Assembly: GCA_949152475.1 (NCBI GenBank)
Contig: OX424565.1
Coordinates: forward strand, 11,353,953 to 11,417,952
From: Terebella lapidaria
Taxonomy: Eukaryota > Annelida > Polychaeta > Terebellida > Terebellidae
Direction: 5' to 3'
DNA: 64,000 nt
The translations under genes and the position numbers were made by a program. Under the pieces are notes generated by a model. That model worked only from the letters and a program-made list of their open reading frames with translations. It did no database searches and was not told the DNA's origin. Positions 22,426-35,973 of the stretch are shown in pieces (the first letter of the stretch is position 1; each line of letters starts with the position of its first letter).

Positions 22426-25400
22426 GAGTCAAGAAAGCACAACCGGTGTGCAATTTGACATTTTCATTCTTTTTAAGAATTGAAGGTGCACATCTGTGTA
22501 TCGCTTTTTTTGCGTGGTCACGAATTTGTCCTTCTGTGCTCCGGCTAATCTAATCTAATGTGGATCGGAATGCCAGGGAAGGAGCAATTTGGATATTTTT
22601 ATTGTGAAACCGGTGTGTTCCTAGCAAATACAATAATAGTGGCAATAATGCCACAAGCTTGAACATAATCTGTCTACAAGCCGAACATATCAAAAAATAT
22701 TGTGACATTAGTTATTCCAGAAGACGAAGAACTGTTCAGACAGGCAATTTACAATCCAATACTAGCGATATTATCTGTCTGGGAGAGGCCATGGCTAATT
22801 ATAGTGTATCTTCCATGAGAACACCAGGTACCATCATTCATGTTGGAAAGGGCCAGATAGAAAATGCAGCAGACAGTAAATGATCATGTTTGGTATTTTC
22901 CGCTCCCCTCTCTGATTACGTTTTTTTTTCACGTACATATATATGTTGCGATACATGACCAAATTTCTACCTAATCACACTGTATTCGGCGTTAGAAACA
23001 AAGAAAGAAATTCAAGAGCAAGCCTTTGTTCAGTGTCGACGTCCAATGGCGGCCAACATCAGGGAATTTCAAAACAAACTATGCTTCCCATTGTGGATGT
23101 GAAAATAGGTATTCTTGACACTGTGCATATTTAGTTGCGCGCTTGTTAAACCCATCCCAAATTCCAATAAAAATGTTGCTACGTATTAAATGGCATATAA
23201 TATGCGATAGGTATTTGTCAGCCAAGTGACGATGATGTCATTTAATGGAAACGTGTGATCCGTAGATTCGCAAATATGTAATTCAAAGTGAACAGATACA
23301 ATTTCACTTCCTGAAGCACCAGATCCTTCCGGCAAAATCCCATAAATACCATCAACTACCAGGCTCGATAAAAGAAACTAAAGAATTGGCACTTCAGCAT
23401 CATGACATAACTTTATATCGAACTTGTGTCACTGTAAATTGCCTCTCCCCCACGGGTGATGCCGACAAGTCTGTCAGAATTGCATTGAAGTAATCCAAAT
23501 GATGAGCAAATAAATGATATATTGTTTCATTACTAGATCGACTCTATAGGCATAATAGACAGATGTCTATGCAGGTATGATCTGGTCAATCTAAAGCGAA
23601 CATTCCGAGTGATCATCACTATCGGCCACAATATTTCCTGAGACAACGAGCACATACCGCCGTAGTTTCCCACTTGTGAAAATAGGCATGAATTGAATTA
23701 AATTCCAATGAACAAATTTAATAATCTACTCGTACTGACAGTACGTTGCTGGTGCACTAAAATGAATGCCAGTGAACTGGCCGTATACAATAATATGATA
23801 GCATTCGTAGCAAGTGAAATCTTCTCGGGCGAGGAGTAGTCTAATTTTAGGTTGTCATTTTTTAGTATAATGGCTTCCGGTGGTTATTTGAAAGACTGAC
23901 GCAGATAAGTGCAATGTAATCGATCTTGTACCAGGCTTATATAACATGACTATATCGAAATGTTCAGACAATACATGATATTCGCACCTGATTCGTGTTA
24001 CATCATCAACTGGTGATCGTTCAATAAGGGATGGTCATCGTGGCAGTAAGACCCATGAAGATATAATGCATGTGGATAAACGGATATCATATGACGTTTT
24101 GCGTCACTCTCGAAAATCACCATATATTTCAACAAGAGTATTGTGTATTTGCACCTACTTAAATATCTTGTGTGTCCGCATTATAGATTTATCAGCACCT
24201 GGTCATTTATAGTCCAATTTTTCACTGCCATATTTAGTTTGTGCGAAGGCAGACCCAATTTTCGTAACAGTCTGGTTAATACTGACTATGCAGCGCGGGT
24301 GCTGACATCCCAAAACCCCTTTAGTACATAATTGAAATATGCGCTCCTGGAATATGTAATTAACGACGGGAGATGTTCGCGGCCACTGGTCATGGAAATC
24401 TTTGCACGTACATAGGAATTCTGTACCTGGTGACGTTTTGAAAGCGAGCTTCATATAAAATTAAACAACTAAGTAAAAGGCATTTTAAAAGTGTGTCATC
24501 TTTTGTAGACACCCGTATGTATAATTAATAGTCTCATTCATTAACGATGTACTGAATGTGCATTAGCTTTTTGTTTCCGTGTGCATTCGATTTAAGATTT
24601 GGCTTTTGTCCATTGAACCACATGCAAATATTCTGATACAATTTTTATGCCATCTTGGTGTATCGTCGCTCGTCTTAATGTTTTCAGGATTGATGGAAAA
24701 GTAGCGGAAGATTAAATTACCCTCTCACAGAGGCTTCATAATGTGAGATGAAAGGAAGAGTACGTTAGACCAGGTTTGAGCATAATGCAATCGATAACTC
24801 GGCTAATTCGCACAAATTCAACATTTCTTGTTTGTGCCGCGATGATTCTGTTAAATTATTTCCGTATAAGTGGGTTATGTAAATTAGTTTATGAACAATA
24901 TTTGTGTAGTTGACTGTGGTATTTAATAATGGTTATCAAGATTGATTAGTAATATCATCCAGGAACAATTGCTGACGTTCAACGAATATTGGGCATTACA
25001 AAATCCAATTCTGCAACACACTACAAAAAGGAATATTTCATTTCATAACATCAAGTAATACTGAATAACGGTTTCAAGAAAAATCAGCGACTGCTTAGTT
25101 GTGGAATGTAGAGCGGTCCCCTTTCATCGCCATACGCAAATTGAGGGGGGGGGGGGGGTCTGAGCGTATCTTCAAGTTCAGTGAGGTTGAAGACTGATGC
25201 ATCACGGGCCGCGTTAACATCTTTCGGGAAATAATATTACTTCACAAATGTATTACAACATAATGCAAGTATCAAATCATTACCACACACTGCAGCTAGC
25301 CGCCGAACGTTAATTTGGTTAATTCATTTGTGTTTGGGGTCAGGCCATGTTTATTTTGATGCTTTATTGAGCCAATTTATGAAGATACAGGCACCAAAAT

Positions 25401-27004
25401 ACATAGTTGGATCAATAGCGGGAGGCGGGGATGTTGCTTGCCCCCCCCCCCCCCCCCTAGAAAACTAATGTCCAAATTTATTTGAGAACAGGGTTATCAT
25501 ATTGAGTTTGTGTGGAGTTTATGAAATAGAGAAACCCCGAGGAACAGGGGGTTGGTTATTCAACATGGTCGAGGGCGGCAGTAACCCCTGTTACTCGAGG
25601 GTTTTCTCTATTTTAAACCATACAGAAATCTAATCAGCTGTGAACGGCAGGTGTTTAACCAACATACAGCATTGATTAAACACCTGCGAGAACAATGCAA
25701 GTATGGTTTAACATCAGCAGAGACCAAGTAGCTACCTGGAACATAATTAAAGGCTGTGTATTATAGACCCCCGGCCGAAAAACGCTTGTTTTTCTTCAAA
25801 TTCTTTTACAAACTGTTCAGAGCAAGGGCATCAATGGGTAGTTGAGTGGAATATATACCTAGGAGAATCAAGGAAGTTAGCACAGAACATAAAAGGGCTC
25901 TAGATACAAGGATCGCTTGAGTGGGTCCCACACCCAAGTTGAGACAAGCTCGTATTGATTTATTTATTTATTAGAATTCTTTCGGAAACAGGGGCATCAA
26001 TGGGTATTTATGTAAAAAAAAAATAGCTCGGAGGACCTGGAAGATACCAACGAATATAAAAAGATTAATATCCTGGATCCGCCCCTGAAATATATTTCTC
26101 TTAATTTTATTGTCATACTACATCAGATATGTGAAATATTAAATTTGTGAAAACAATATACACGTCCAACATCAGCGAATGCACACTGTTGTCAATGGGA
26201 AGGAGAAGGCGGAAGAATAATTCATGAGAAATGTACAACCGCAAATTACAAATGCTCAATTCTTGTAAACTTCCTGGATATCATTTTTTTAAAAAAAACT
26301 AGACTCACCCCTGTAGTTTTATAACACGTATATGGTCCCGTGCTAGACAAATTAAAAGTTTCCACCTTGCGTGAATAATATTATGTTTTTACTAACTGAC
26401 GAAGTACATTGGAAGGGAAATCTACTGAATTGAAATTAGCGTCGGGGTATCGTGCGCATTCGAATTACCATTTCGTTGTTATGCATCAAACCGAATGCAA
26501 ACGCAGGTGTATGTTTTTTTGTTTTTTTTGCGTTCTTGGTGTGGTGGGCTGTGGTGAAGTTTGTAGGATTGATGGAAAGAAATCTGAAGCTTCGAAGGAT
26601 TACTTTTCCCCAAAACAGACGTGATGTTATTCGGTGCGATGAAAAAAAGTAATAGTATGAGACTCAAGGCATGTACATAATCACGACGGTTTTACGCGAT
26701 CTATAATTCGGTTAATTCGAATTGATTTGAACTAGTTATATACTCCATGGTTTATACGGCACAATTTATTGAACAAACAACATAATAGATGCTAAAACAA
26801 CAATACATAAATGTACCGTGGAATGTCCCATAATAAGTATTTTGTCATGAGAAGGCAAAGAATCAAATACTGCTTCCGAGTAAACAGCAATGCGAATATA
26901 TACGGGGCACAAATTGTCAGTTTTTACAGTGAAGTGACACTTGTACTGAGTCGAGACCAGTTGCTGATGCGGAATCGGTTCTAATTTTTTCATTTCATCC
27001 TTCT
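22426..27004. other. Long gene-less interval
   Basis: I see no supported gene. Open frames at 22659-22883, 22943-23134, 24143-24331 and 26409-26624 are short and carry no recognisable domain. The interval contains G14 (25145-25158), C17 (25441-25457), two hairpins listed below, and two related segments at 25790-25960 and 25975-26100 sharing GGGCATCAATGGGTA. Confidence 0.5.
25524..25686. repeat. Two consecutive hairpins
   Basis: The first has arms 25524-25550 (AAATAGAGAAACCCCGAGGA and on) and 25585-25613 (ending TTACTCGAGGGTTTTCTCTA), nearly complementary. The second pairs CAGGTGTTTA (25648-25657) with TAAACACCTG (25677-25686). They are probably ends of short inverted-repeat elements. Confidence 0.7.
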
Positions 27005-27014
27005 TACATGTTTA

Positions 27015-27094
27015 TAGACTTTTATATACTTGTTTGGCACTGAAATGGACTTCTTGAGCCCAAAGTGGCGTTAAACTTTATTTCTTCTTCTTCC
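27015..27094 (+). mobile_element. Tail-only LINE insertion (about 80 bp)
   Basis: The insert carries the stem-loop and TTC tail with a few substitutions (GGACTTCTTG, AAGTGGCG). TACATGTTTA at 27005-27014 and 27095-27104 is a 10 bp TSD. Confidence 0.85.
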
Positions 27095-27104
27095 TACATG
27101 TTTA

Positions 27105-28273
27105 GACTGGGTCTTCTTCATCTCATAAAAATTCCTTGAAGATTTCATACTACTGAAATCTATTTTGCAATCTATAACATCGCGCACGTCCTCGGCTGCT
27201 AGATCCTGCTAAAAACCTTGTATATGTAGGCGAGTCCTTGTGTCCTGGTCTTTGCTTGGTAACATACTTGTCCAGATGCTAGCTTTTTACCGTGACACAA
27301 ATTGCTTGGTATCTTCACGATGACAACTGACACTGATGGATTTGAAAATATTTGAAAATAAACACATATTCATTTAATTATCATTTATTGTTGTTATTAT
27401 AACACATCAGTGTATAACTGATCGCGGATCAGTGTAAACATTATGACGTGCACCTTGTACTCCGTATATACATGTACACTTGTGTAATTACATCAATCCG
27501 TAGATGAAAGTGACGCTATCATGGAGAGCATTTCTCAACGGCAAAACGGCTGAAGATAGCTGAAAACAGATGGGTACATAATTTCAGACAAAAATCTCCT
27601 TTTCATCGTCCTGTCGTAAAATCGAAATGACCGCCATATGTAGACTGCTGATTCAAGGTCAATAAAACTTATGGGGAGCATATGCAAATACCTATGCAGC
27701 AGTTAGAAAAAAATTCACTGGCTAGATTTTGAGAAAACGACCACCAAAGTCAAAATTCGTCAATATAGGCCGCACTTTCAGCAGAACACTCAATCAAAAT
27801 TGCCGTTTTTGATGGAAAACAAAAAATGAAAACCTCCCTGTTGAAGGTATTTTTGTTCAAATCCATTAAAGAATTCAAGCGTAATACACCAAGACCAATG
27901 GTTTTTATTCTTGTAGACCAAGGAAGATGGACAAATTCTACCGAAACTTTGAAGATGAAAGAGACTGAGAGACTAACGTACAGGCTGTCCCGCAGAGGCA
28001 AGTTTCAGTCTGACAACTGAAATAATGAACAAGAATTTAGAAATCAATAAATATTTTGTGGGATTATTTTGTCATCTGTACATCTTATCATTTTCCATGT
28101 TAATATTCAAGTTCCACGGTGGATTTGAAGATTTCAATGACTTTAATAAGCGAAAACGAATATCAACCTTGTCAGCAGAAGACATGAAATATCACAGTTC
28201 TTCTCTGTTGAGGTATTCACAACTTTTTCAAGGGAGAAGGGGAAAATATGCACTCTGCCAGACATTTTTATAA
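27105..28273. other. Unassigned DNA before the tandem array
   Basis: Frames at 27750-28001 (minus) and 27826-28020 (plus) overlap and neither is recognised. A plus frame at 28025-28273 ends at the array boundary. Either may be an upstream exon of the gene whose pieces lie in the array, but I cannot show it. Confidence 0.4.
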
Positions 28274-29284
28274 TTCATGGTGTTTATTATTTACTCAGCC
28301 ATTTATTCTGGCAGGTATGTCCCTGTATACGATGATAAAAGCGCACATTGTTGTCCAAGTCATCGTTGTACATTAAAGCTTCAAATGAAGCGAGATTTTG
28401 TCACCATAAGACACCTGGTTATATTATCGTGAATATATTCATGTCATTTCAGTCTCCTGAGTTTCAAGTTTACTAACATCTGGGGCGAGCTTTATACAGA
28501 TCTCGATTCGTACCATGTGTATATGGAAGACAAAAACGCAAACCAAAGAAATGACAGGCTTTCGGTCACATGGTTAGAGATGTGGGTACACATGCTATCA
28601 TTGTAGAAGGTCGAGTCGCAGAAAACATGCCCGTCATTTACAGCATCTCGAACAACAGACTGTTGAGTCAGAGTGTTATGAACCGGTTTTGTTCGATGAG
28701 ACAAAACATATTCCAAAACCTCCACTCAAGTCGGCCATGCAGCGACATCGACATTGTCTACATCGGAAAGTTAACACCAGATCGACAGCACAGGAAATAA
28801 TGACACAGTCAATGCAGACCTACGAGAAAGTTCGACCTCACCCAGCAGAACATCAGCGACATAGTAAAACTTCTCAAATCAGCTAACGGTATGTCAGACT
28901 TTCGGGCGAAGGGTGAAAAAAAAAACCCAAAGTCTGGAGTCGGCTAGGCTGGACGCTGTGAAACCGATGATCACATTCCCGGAAACCAGAACGAAACGCT
29001 CGTCCTTGAAAGAAGGTCCTTTCTCTGACCAAGAACCCGCTCACAAGGACGAAATCAAGATGTTTGAAGAGGGACTCAAACAATCCCACGTTTGCGAAGG
29101 TAAACTACCAACAACATCATCTCAAAACAAACGAAGGTATTGATTCAATACTTGATTAATATGTCCTCAAAGACATCAAAAATAGAACAGTTTTGTAAAA
29201 AAAAAAAGAAGCTGCAATGTCATACATTGGTTCATTTATATATTTACATGTTATCCAATGACAACGTCAATTTCAGCATATTAG

Positions 29285-29468
29285 AAATTTCTTAAGGAGC
29301 ACTGTAGAGAGAACAATGTGTTCCAAGTAAAGAAGTGCAAGAATCGCACTTGCTGCCGGCCACGCAGCTCAGAAACAGATTTTCCATGGCTAGCCGACCC
29401 TGTCCTGAAGGAAAACAAGAAGGAACACTACAAACGGTTTGACGATGTTGTAAGGACTGCCACAACTG
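29285..29468 (+). pseudogene. Exon with CKNRTCCRP motif, copy 1 of 4
   Basis: From an acceptor TATTAG the frame reads KFLKEHCRENNVFQVKKC, then KNRTCCRPRSSETDFPW and LADPVLKENKKEHYKRFDD, ending at the donor ACTG-GTAATC. The one leftover base is completed in phase by the next exon (29615). From memory, a Cys-x5-Cys-Cys/Pro-rich segment followed by LxDP and HYKxF occurs in uncharacterised, highly repeated genes of marine invertebrates. Copies of this exon are at about 31017-31200, 32749-32932 and 34475-34658. Upstream parts of the block show frame breaks, notably an A10 run near 28917, so I regard the locus as decayed. Confidence 0.45.
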
Positions 29469-29614
29469 GTAATCACCGGCTATCGGCAATGGTAAAGCCA
29501 ACGACGGTATTTACGACGGTAAATATCCCCACACACTCACACACATATAAATATATATATATGTACTATCTCAGTAACAACATGTCATATGTTTATCCAC
29601 TGAGTATTTTTCAG

Positions 29615-29735
29615 CTTGTACTGACCAGGTTGATGCTATCGTCATCATATTCCATACAGGGAGTGAAGAATCAGTGAATGGTGGCTCCGAAAAGTCGTAC
29701 GATGCTACGAGTGTAGCAAACCGCGCTGTGTGGAC
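29615..29735 (+). pseudogene. Downstream exon of the array gene, interrupted by a LINE
   Basis: After a good acceptor (GTATTTTTCAG) the frame reads CTDQVDAIVIIFHTGSEESV and continues NGGSEKSYDATSVANRA before entering the inserted LINE at about 29733, where it soon stops. On the far side of the LINE an open frame resumes (EQTDSDTLRRMIFRETGGQT) and in copy 4 runs on to a stop near 35230. The insertion therefore split a coding exon before the block was amplified. Equivalent exons start at about 31347, 33079 and 34805. Confidence 0.45.
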
Positions 29736-29944
29736 ATACAAATCTAGTCAATTCCTTTGAATATAGATCTAGTCATCAATTCTTTACCACTAACCTTGTA
29801 AGCTTTTACTGTTCACTACAATTTTTTAATTGTAGAACTTGCGGTTTTATCATTCTTGATACTACTTTTATATCTTTGTTTGGCACTGAAATGGCCTTCT
29901 TGAGCCCAAAGTGCTGTTAAGCTTTATTTCTTCTTCTTCTTCTT
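29733..29944 (+). mobile_element. LINE 3' insertion inside the amplified block (copy 1)
   Basis: About 210 bp of LINE 3' UTR from GACATACAAATC to the TTC tail. The same insertion at the same place is found at about 31465-31676, 33197-33408 and 34925-35143, so it was present before amplification. Flanks share AGCAAAC-CG/AGCAAACGG but no clean TSD, implying rearrangement. Copy 4 has a longer TTC tail than the others. Confidence 0.9.
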
Positions 29945-32900
29945 AGAGCAAACGGACTCTGACACTCTGCGAAGGATGATCTTTCGAGAGACTGGTGGTG
30001 TTTTTCATGGTGTTTATTATTTACTCAGCCATTTATTCTGGCAGGTATGTCCCTGTATACGATGATAAAAGCGCACATTGTTGTCCAAGTCATCGTTGTA
30101 CATTAAAGCTTCAAATGAAGCGAGATTTTGTCACCATAAGACACCTGGTTATATTATCGTGAATATATTCATGTCATTTCAGTCTCCTGAGTTTCAAGTT
30201 TACTAACATCTGGGGCGAGCTTTATACAGATCTCGATTCGTACCATGTGTATATGGAAGACAAAAACGCAAACCAAAGAAATGACAGGCTTTCGGTCACA
30301 TGGTTAGAGATGTGGGTACACATGCTATCATTGTAGAAGGTCGAGTCGCAGAAAACATGCCCGTCATTTACAGCATCTCGAACAACAGACTGTTGAGTCA
30401 GAGTGTTATGAACCGGTTTTGTTCGATGAGACAAAACATATTCCAAAACCTCCACTCAAGTCGGCCATGCAGCGACATCGACATTGTCTACATCGGAAAG
30501 TTAACACCAGATCGACAGCACAGGAAATAATGACACAGTCAATGCAGACCTACGAGAAAGTTCGACCTCACCCAGCAGAACATCAGCGACATAGTAAAAC
30601 TTCTCAAATCAGCTAACGGTATGTCAGACTTTCGGGCGAAGGGTGAAAAAAAAAACCCAAAGTCTGGAGTCGGCTAGGCTGGACGCTGTGAAACCGATGA
30701 TCACATTCCCGGAAACCAGAACGAAACGCTCGTCCTTGAAAGAAGGTCCTTTCTCTGACCAAGAACCCGCTCACAAGGACGAAATCAAGATGTTTGAAGA
30801 GGGACTCAAACAATCCCACGTTTGCGAAGGTAAACTACCAACAACATCCTCCTTAAAATAAAACGAAGGTATTGATTCAATACTTGATTAATATGTCCTC
30901 AAAGACATCAAAAATAGAACAGTTTTGTAAAAAAAAAAAGAAGCTGCAATGTCATACATTGGTTCATTTATATATTTACATGTTATCCAATGACAACGTC
31001 AATTTCAGCATATTAGAAATTTCTTAAGGAGCACTGTAGAGAGAACAATGTGTTCCAAGTAAAGAAGTGCAAGAATCGCACTTGCTGCCGGCCACGCAGC
31101 TCAGAAACAGATTTTCCATGGCTAGCCGACCCTGTCCTGAAGGAAAACAAGAAGGAACACTACAAACGGTTTGACGATGTTGTAAGGACTGCCACAACTG
31201 GTAATCACCGGCTATCGGCAATGGTAAAGCCAACGACGGTATTTACGACGGTAAATATCCCCACACACTCACACACATATAAATATATATATATGTACTA
31301 TCTCAGTAACAACATGTCATATGTTTATCCACTGAGTATTTTTCAGCTTGTACTGACCAGGTTGATGCTATCGTCATCATATTCCATACAGGGAGTGAAG
31401 AATCAGTGAATGGTGGCTCCGAAAAGTCGTACGATGCTACGAGTGTAGCAAACCGCGCTGTGTGGACATACAAATCTAGTCAATTCCTTTGAATATAGAT
31501 CTAGTCATCAATTCTTTACCACTAACCTTGTAAGCTTTTACTGTTCACTACAATTTTTTAATTGTAGAACTTGCGGTTTTATCATTCTTGATACTACTTT
31601 TATATCTTTGTTTGGCACTGAAATGGCCTTCTTGAGCCCAAAGTGCTGTTAAGCTTTATTTCTTCTTCTTCTTCTTAGAGCAAACGGACTCTGACACTCT
31701 GCGAAGGATGATCTTTCGAGAGACTGGTGGTGTTTTTCATGGTGTTTATTATTTACTCAGCCATTTATTCTGGCAGGTATGTCCCTGTATACGATGATAA
31801 AAGCGCACATTGTTGTCCAAGTCATCGTTGTACATTAAAGCTTCAAATGAAGCGAGATTTTGTCACCATAAGACACCTGGTTATATTATCATGAATATAT
31901 TCATGTCATTTCAGTCTCCTGAGTTTCAAGTTTACTAACATCTGGGGCGAGCTTTATACAGATCTCGATTCGTACCATGTGTATATGGAAAACAAAAACG
32001 CAAACCAAAGAAATGACAGGCTTTCGGTCACATGGTTAGAGATGTGGGTACACATGCTATCATTGTAGAAGGTCGAGTCGCAGAAAACATGCCCGTCATT
32101 TACAGCATCTCGAACAACAGACTGTTGAGTCAGAGTGTTATGAACCGGTTTTGTTCGATGAGACAAAACATATTCCAAAACCTCCACTCAAGTCGGCCAT
32201 GCAGCGACATCGACATTGTCTACATCGGAAAGTTAACACCAGATCGACAGCACAGGAAATAATGACACAGTCAATGCAGACCTACGAGAAAGTTCGACCT
32301 CACCCAGCAGAACATCAGCGACATAGTAAAACTTCTCAAATCAGCTAACGGTATGTCAGACTTTCGGGCGAAGGGTGAAAAAAAAAACCCAAAGTCTGGA
32401 GTCGGCTAGGCTGGACGCTGTGAAACCGATGATCACATTCCCGGAAACCAGAACGAAACGCTCGTCCTTGAAAGAAGGTCCTTTCTCTGACCAAGAACCC
32501 GCTCACAAGGACGAAATCAAGATGTTTGAAGAGGGACTCAAACAATCCCACGTTTGCGAAGGTAAACTACCAACAACATCATCTCAAAATAAAACGAAGG
32601 TATTGATTCAATACTTGATTAATATGTCCTCAAAGACATCAAAAATAGAACAGTTTTGTAAAAAAAAAAAAGAAGCTGCAATGTCATACATTGGTTCATT
32701 TATATATTTACATGTTATCCAATGACAACGTCAATTTCAGCATATTAGAAATTTCTTAAGGAGCACTGTAGAGAGAACAATGTGTTCCAAGTAAAGAAGT
32801 GCAAGAATCGCACTTGCTGCCGGCCACGCAGCTCAGAAACAGATTTTCCATGGCTAGCCGACCCTGTCCTGAAGGAAAACAAGAAGGAACACTACAAACG

Positions 32901-33279
32901 GTTTGACGATGTTGTAAGGACTGCCACAACTGGTAATCACCGGCTATCGGCAATGGTAAAGCCAACGACGGTATTTACGACGGTAAATATCCCCACACAC
33001 TCACACACATATAAATATATATATATGTACTATCTCAGTAACAACATGTCATATGTTTATCCACTGAGTATTTTTCAGCTTGTACTGACCAGGTTGATGC
33101 TATCGTCATCATATTCCATACAGGGAGTGAAGAATCAGTGAATGGTGGCTCCGAAAAGTCGTACGATGCTACGAGTGTAGCAAACCGCGCTGTGTGGACA
33201 TACAAATCTAGTCAATTCCTTTGAATATAGATCTAGTCATCAATTCTTTACCACTAACCTTGTAAGCTTTTACTGTTCA

Positions 33280-33299
33280 CTACAATTAAAAAATTGTAG
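33280..33299. repeat. Inverted spacer of a 20 bp palindrome in copy 3
   Basis: Copies 1, 2 and 4 read CTACAATTTTTTAATTGTAG (29816-29835, 31548-31567, 35006-35025). Copy 3 reads CTACAATTAAAAAATTGTAG, which is the exact reverse complement of the others. The outer arms are self-complementary, so the asymmetric centre has been flipped. Confidence 0.9.
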
Positions 33300-35197
33300 A
33301 ACTTGCGGTTTTATCATTCTTGATACTACTTTTATATCTTTGTTTGGCACTGAAATGGCCTTCTTGAGCCCAAAGTGCTGTTAAGCTTTATTTCTTCTTC
33401 TTCTTCTTAGAGCAAACGGACTCTGACACTCTGCGAAGGATGATCTTTCGAGAGACTGGTGGTGTTTTTCATGGTGTTTATTATTTACTCAGCCATTTAT
33501 TCTGGCAGGTATGTCCCTGTATACGATGATAAAAGCGCACATTGTTGTCCAAGTCATCGTTGTACATTAAAGCTTCAAATGAAGCGAGATTTTGTCACCA
33601 TAAGACACCTGGTTATATTATCGTGAATATATTCATGTCATTTCAGTCTCCTGAGTTTCAAGTTTACTAACATCTGGGGCGAGCTTTATACAGATCTCGA
33701 TTCGTACCATGTGTATATGGAAGACAAAAACGCAAACCAAAGAAATGACAGGCTTTCGGTCACATGGTTAGAGATGTGGGTACACATGCTATCATTGTAG
33801 AAGGTCGAGTCGCAGAAAACATGCCCGTCATTTACAGCATCTCGAACAACAGACTGTTGAGTCAGAGTGTTATGAACCGGTTTTGTTCGATGAGACAAAA
33901 CATATTCCAAAACCTCCACTCAAGTCGGCCATGCAGCGACATCGACATTGTCTACATCGGAAAGTTAACACCAGATCGACAGCACAGGAAATAATGACAC
34001 AGTCAATGCAGACCTACGAGAAAGTTCGACCTCACCCAGCAGAACATCAGCGACATAGTAAAACTTCTCAAATCAGCTAACGGTATGTCAGACTTTCGGG
34101 CGAAGGGTGAAAAAAAAAACCCAAAGTCTGGAGTCGGCTAGGCTGGACGCTGTGAAACCGATGATCACATTCCCGGAAACCAGAACGAAACGCTCGTCCT
34201 TGAAAGAAGGTCCTTTCTCTGACCAAGAACCCGCTTACAAGGACGAAATCAAGATGTTTGAAGAGGGACTCAAACAATCCCACGTTTGCGAAGGGAAACT
34301 ACCAACAACATCATCTCAAAACAAACGAAGGTATTGATTCAATACTTGATTAATATGTCCTCAAAGACATCAAAAATAGAACAGTTTTGTAAAAAAAGAA
34401 GCTGCAATGTCATACATTGGTTCATTTATATATTTACATGTTATCCAATGACAACGTCAATTTCAGCATATTAGAAATTTCTTAAGGAGCACTGTAGAGA
34501 GAACAATGTGTTCCAAGTAAAGAAGTGCAAGAATCGCACTTGCTGCCGGCCATGCAGCTCAGAAACAGATTTTCCATGGCTAGCCGACCCTGTCCTGAAG
34601 GAAAACAAGAAGGAACACTACAACCGGTTTGACGATGTTGTAAGGACTGCCACAACTGGTAATCACCGGCTATCGGCAATGGTAAAGCCAACGACGGTAT
34701 TTACGACGGTGAATATTCCCACACATTCACACACATATAAATATATATATATGTACTATCTCAGTAACAACATGTCATATGTTAATCCACTGAGTATTTT
34801 TCAGCTTGTACTGACCAGGTTGATGCTATCGTCATCATATTCCATACAGGGAGTGAAGAATCAGTGAATGGTGGCTCCGAAAAGTCGTACGATGCTACGA
34901 GTGCAGCAAACCGCGTTGTGTTTGGACATACAAATCTAGTCAATTCCTTTGAATATAGATCGTCATCAATTCTTCACCACTAACCTTGTAAGCTTTTACT
35001 GTTCACTACAATTTTTTAATTGTAGAACTTGCGGTTTTATCATTCTTGATACTACTTTTATATCTTTGTTTGGCACTGAAATGGCTTTATTGAGCCCGAA
35101 GTGCTGTTAAGCTTTATTTCTTCTTCTTCTTCTTCTTCTTCTTAGAGCAAACGGACTCTGACACTCTGCGAAGGATGATCTTTCGAGAGACTGGTGG

Positions 35198-35880
35198 ACA
35201 AACACGAGACTATACAGAACAAAATATATAAACGAGTAGTTGTTCATTGACGTGGTGATAGTTGTATATTGACATAGACAAGGACACCCTTCACAGGAAT
35301 CCTATCACGTGAAGATTTTCATGTATCTGCAGTAGTTGAGTGTTATCAATACTGTTCATAATATGTATAGTGCGTTTTTTTTTTTTCATCAAAATATGTT
35401 CTAGTCATGCCAATTCATGCCATGCACCTGTATTGAAGTATTTTGATATCAATACTGTGAATCATACATGCAATGCATATATGTTCTTTCTTTACATGTG
35501 TATAAATTTGTTTGATCATGTTATGTTCCAGTCTTGCCATTGAATATACATGCCAAGTATATTGTATTTAATACTGCAGAGCAAGGTACAGGGAATTTGA
35601 TGGTGATGGTGAATGATGAGGCATGGGACGAGCCCAAGCAAAGTGAACTGAATTAGTCAAAACACAGATTCTACAAAGTGGTACATGACTTAGGCCAAAA
35701 ATGCCTTTCCATACGGTGTGTATGCACCCTCAAAGATACAGAAAATGGAGCAAAACACAAGGCGAGGCTGGTGGTCAGAGGATTTGAGAAAATTGAACGA
35801 TGATGACATTCCTAAGGATTCGCATACATGTTCTGGTGACACCTCGTTCAATGGATATCAAAAGACATAACATGTGATAT
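35198..35880. other. Unassigned DNA after the array
   Basis: The first about 30 bases continue the last exon frame of the array gene (GGQTRDYTEQNI then stop). Beyond this I see no supported gene. Two related segments (TCATGCCAATTCATGCC and TGTTCCAGTCTTGCCATTG) suggest a small degenerate duplication at 35400-35560. Confidence 0.4.
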
Positions 35881-35894
35881 TCTTGTGTGACAAG

Positions 35895-35973
35895 CTACTT
35901 TTATATCCTTGTTTGGCACTGAAATGGCCTTCTTGAGCCCAAAGTGCCGTTAAGCTTTATTTCTTCTTCTTCT
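35895..35973 (+). mobile_element. Tail-only LINE insertion (79 bp) with perfect 14 bp TSD
   Basis: TCTTGTGTGACAAG occurs at 35881-35894 and 35974-35987. The insert is CTACTTTTATATCC, the GGCACT/AGTGCC stem-loop and the TTC tail, almost identical to that at 14420-14500. Confidence 0.92.

Larger units (their letters stand above)
28274..35197. repeat. Four tandem copies of a 1.73 kb block
   Basis: The string TCATGGTGTTTATTATTT recurs at about 28275, 30005, 31737 and 33469, so the period is 1730, 1732 and 1732; the last copy ends at GAGACTGGTGG (35197). Copies differ at only a few dozen positions by eye, with A-run length changes, one exchange after ACAACATC in copy 2, and more substitutions in copy 4. 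Each copy includes degenerate exons, an ATATAT tract and one 3' LINE insertion that must predate the amplification. It could be real unequal crossing-over or partly an assembly artefact. Confidence 0.95.

Noticed and set aside
28492..34283. Repeated small frames on both strands in the 1.73 kb blocks
   Set aside because: Most are shadows; only the two frames bounded by phase-matched splice sites (29285-29468 and 29615-29735 and their copies) look exon-derived.
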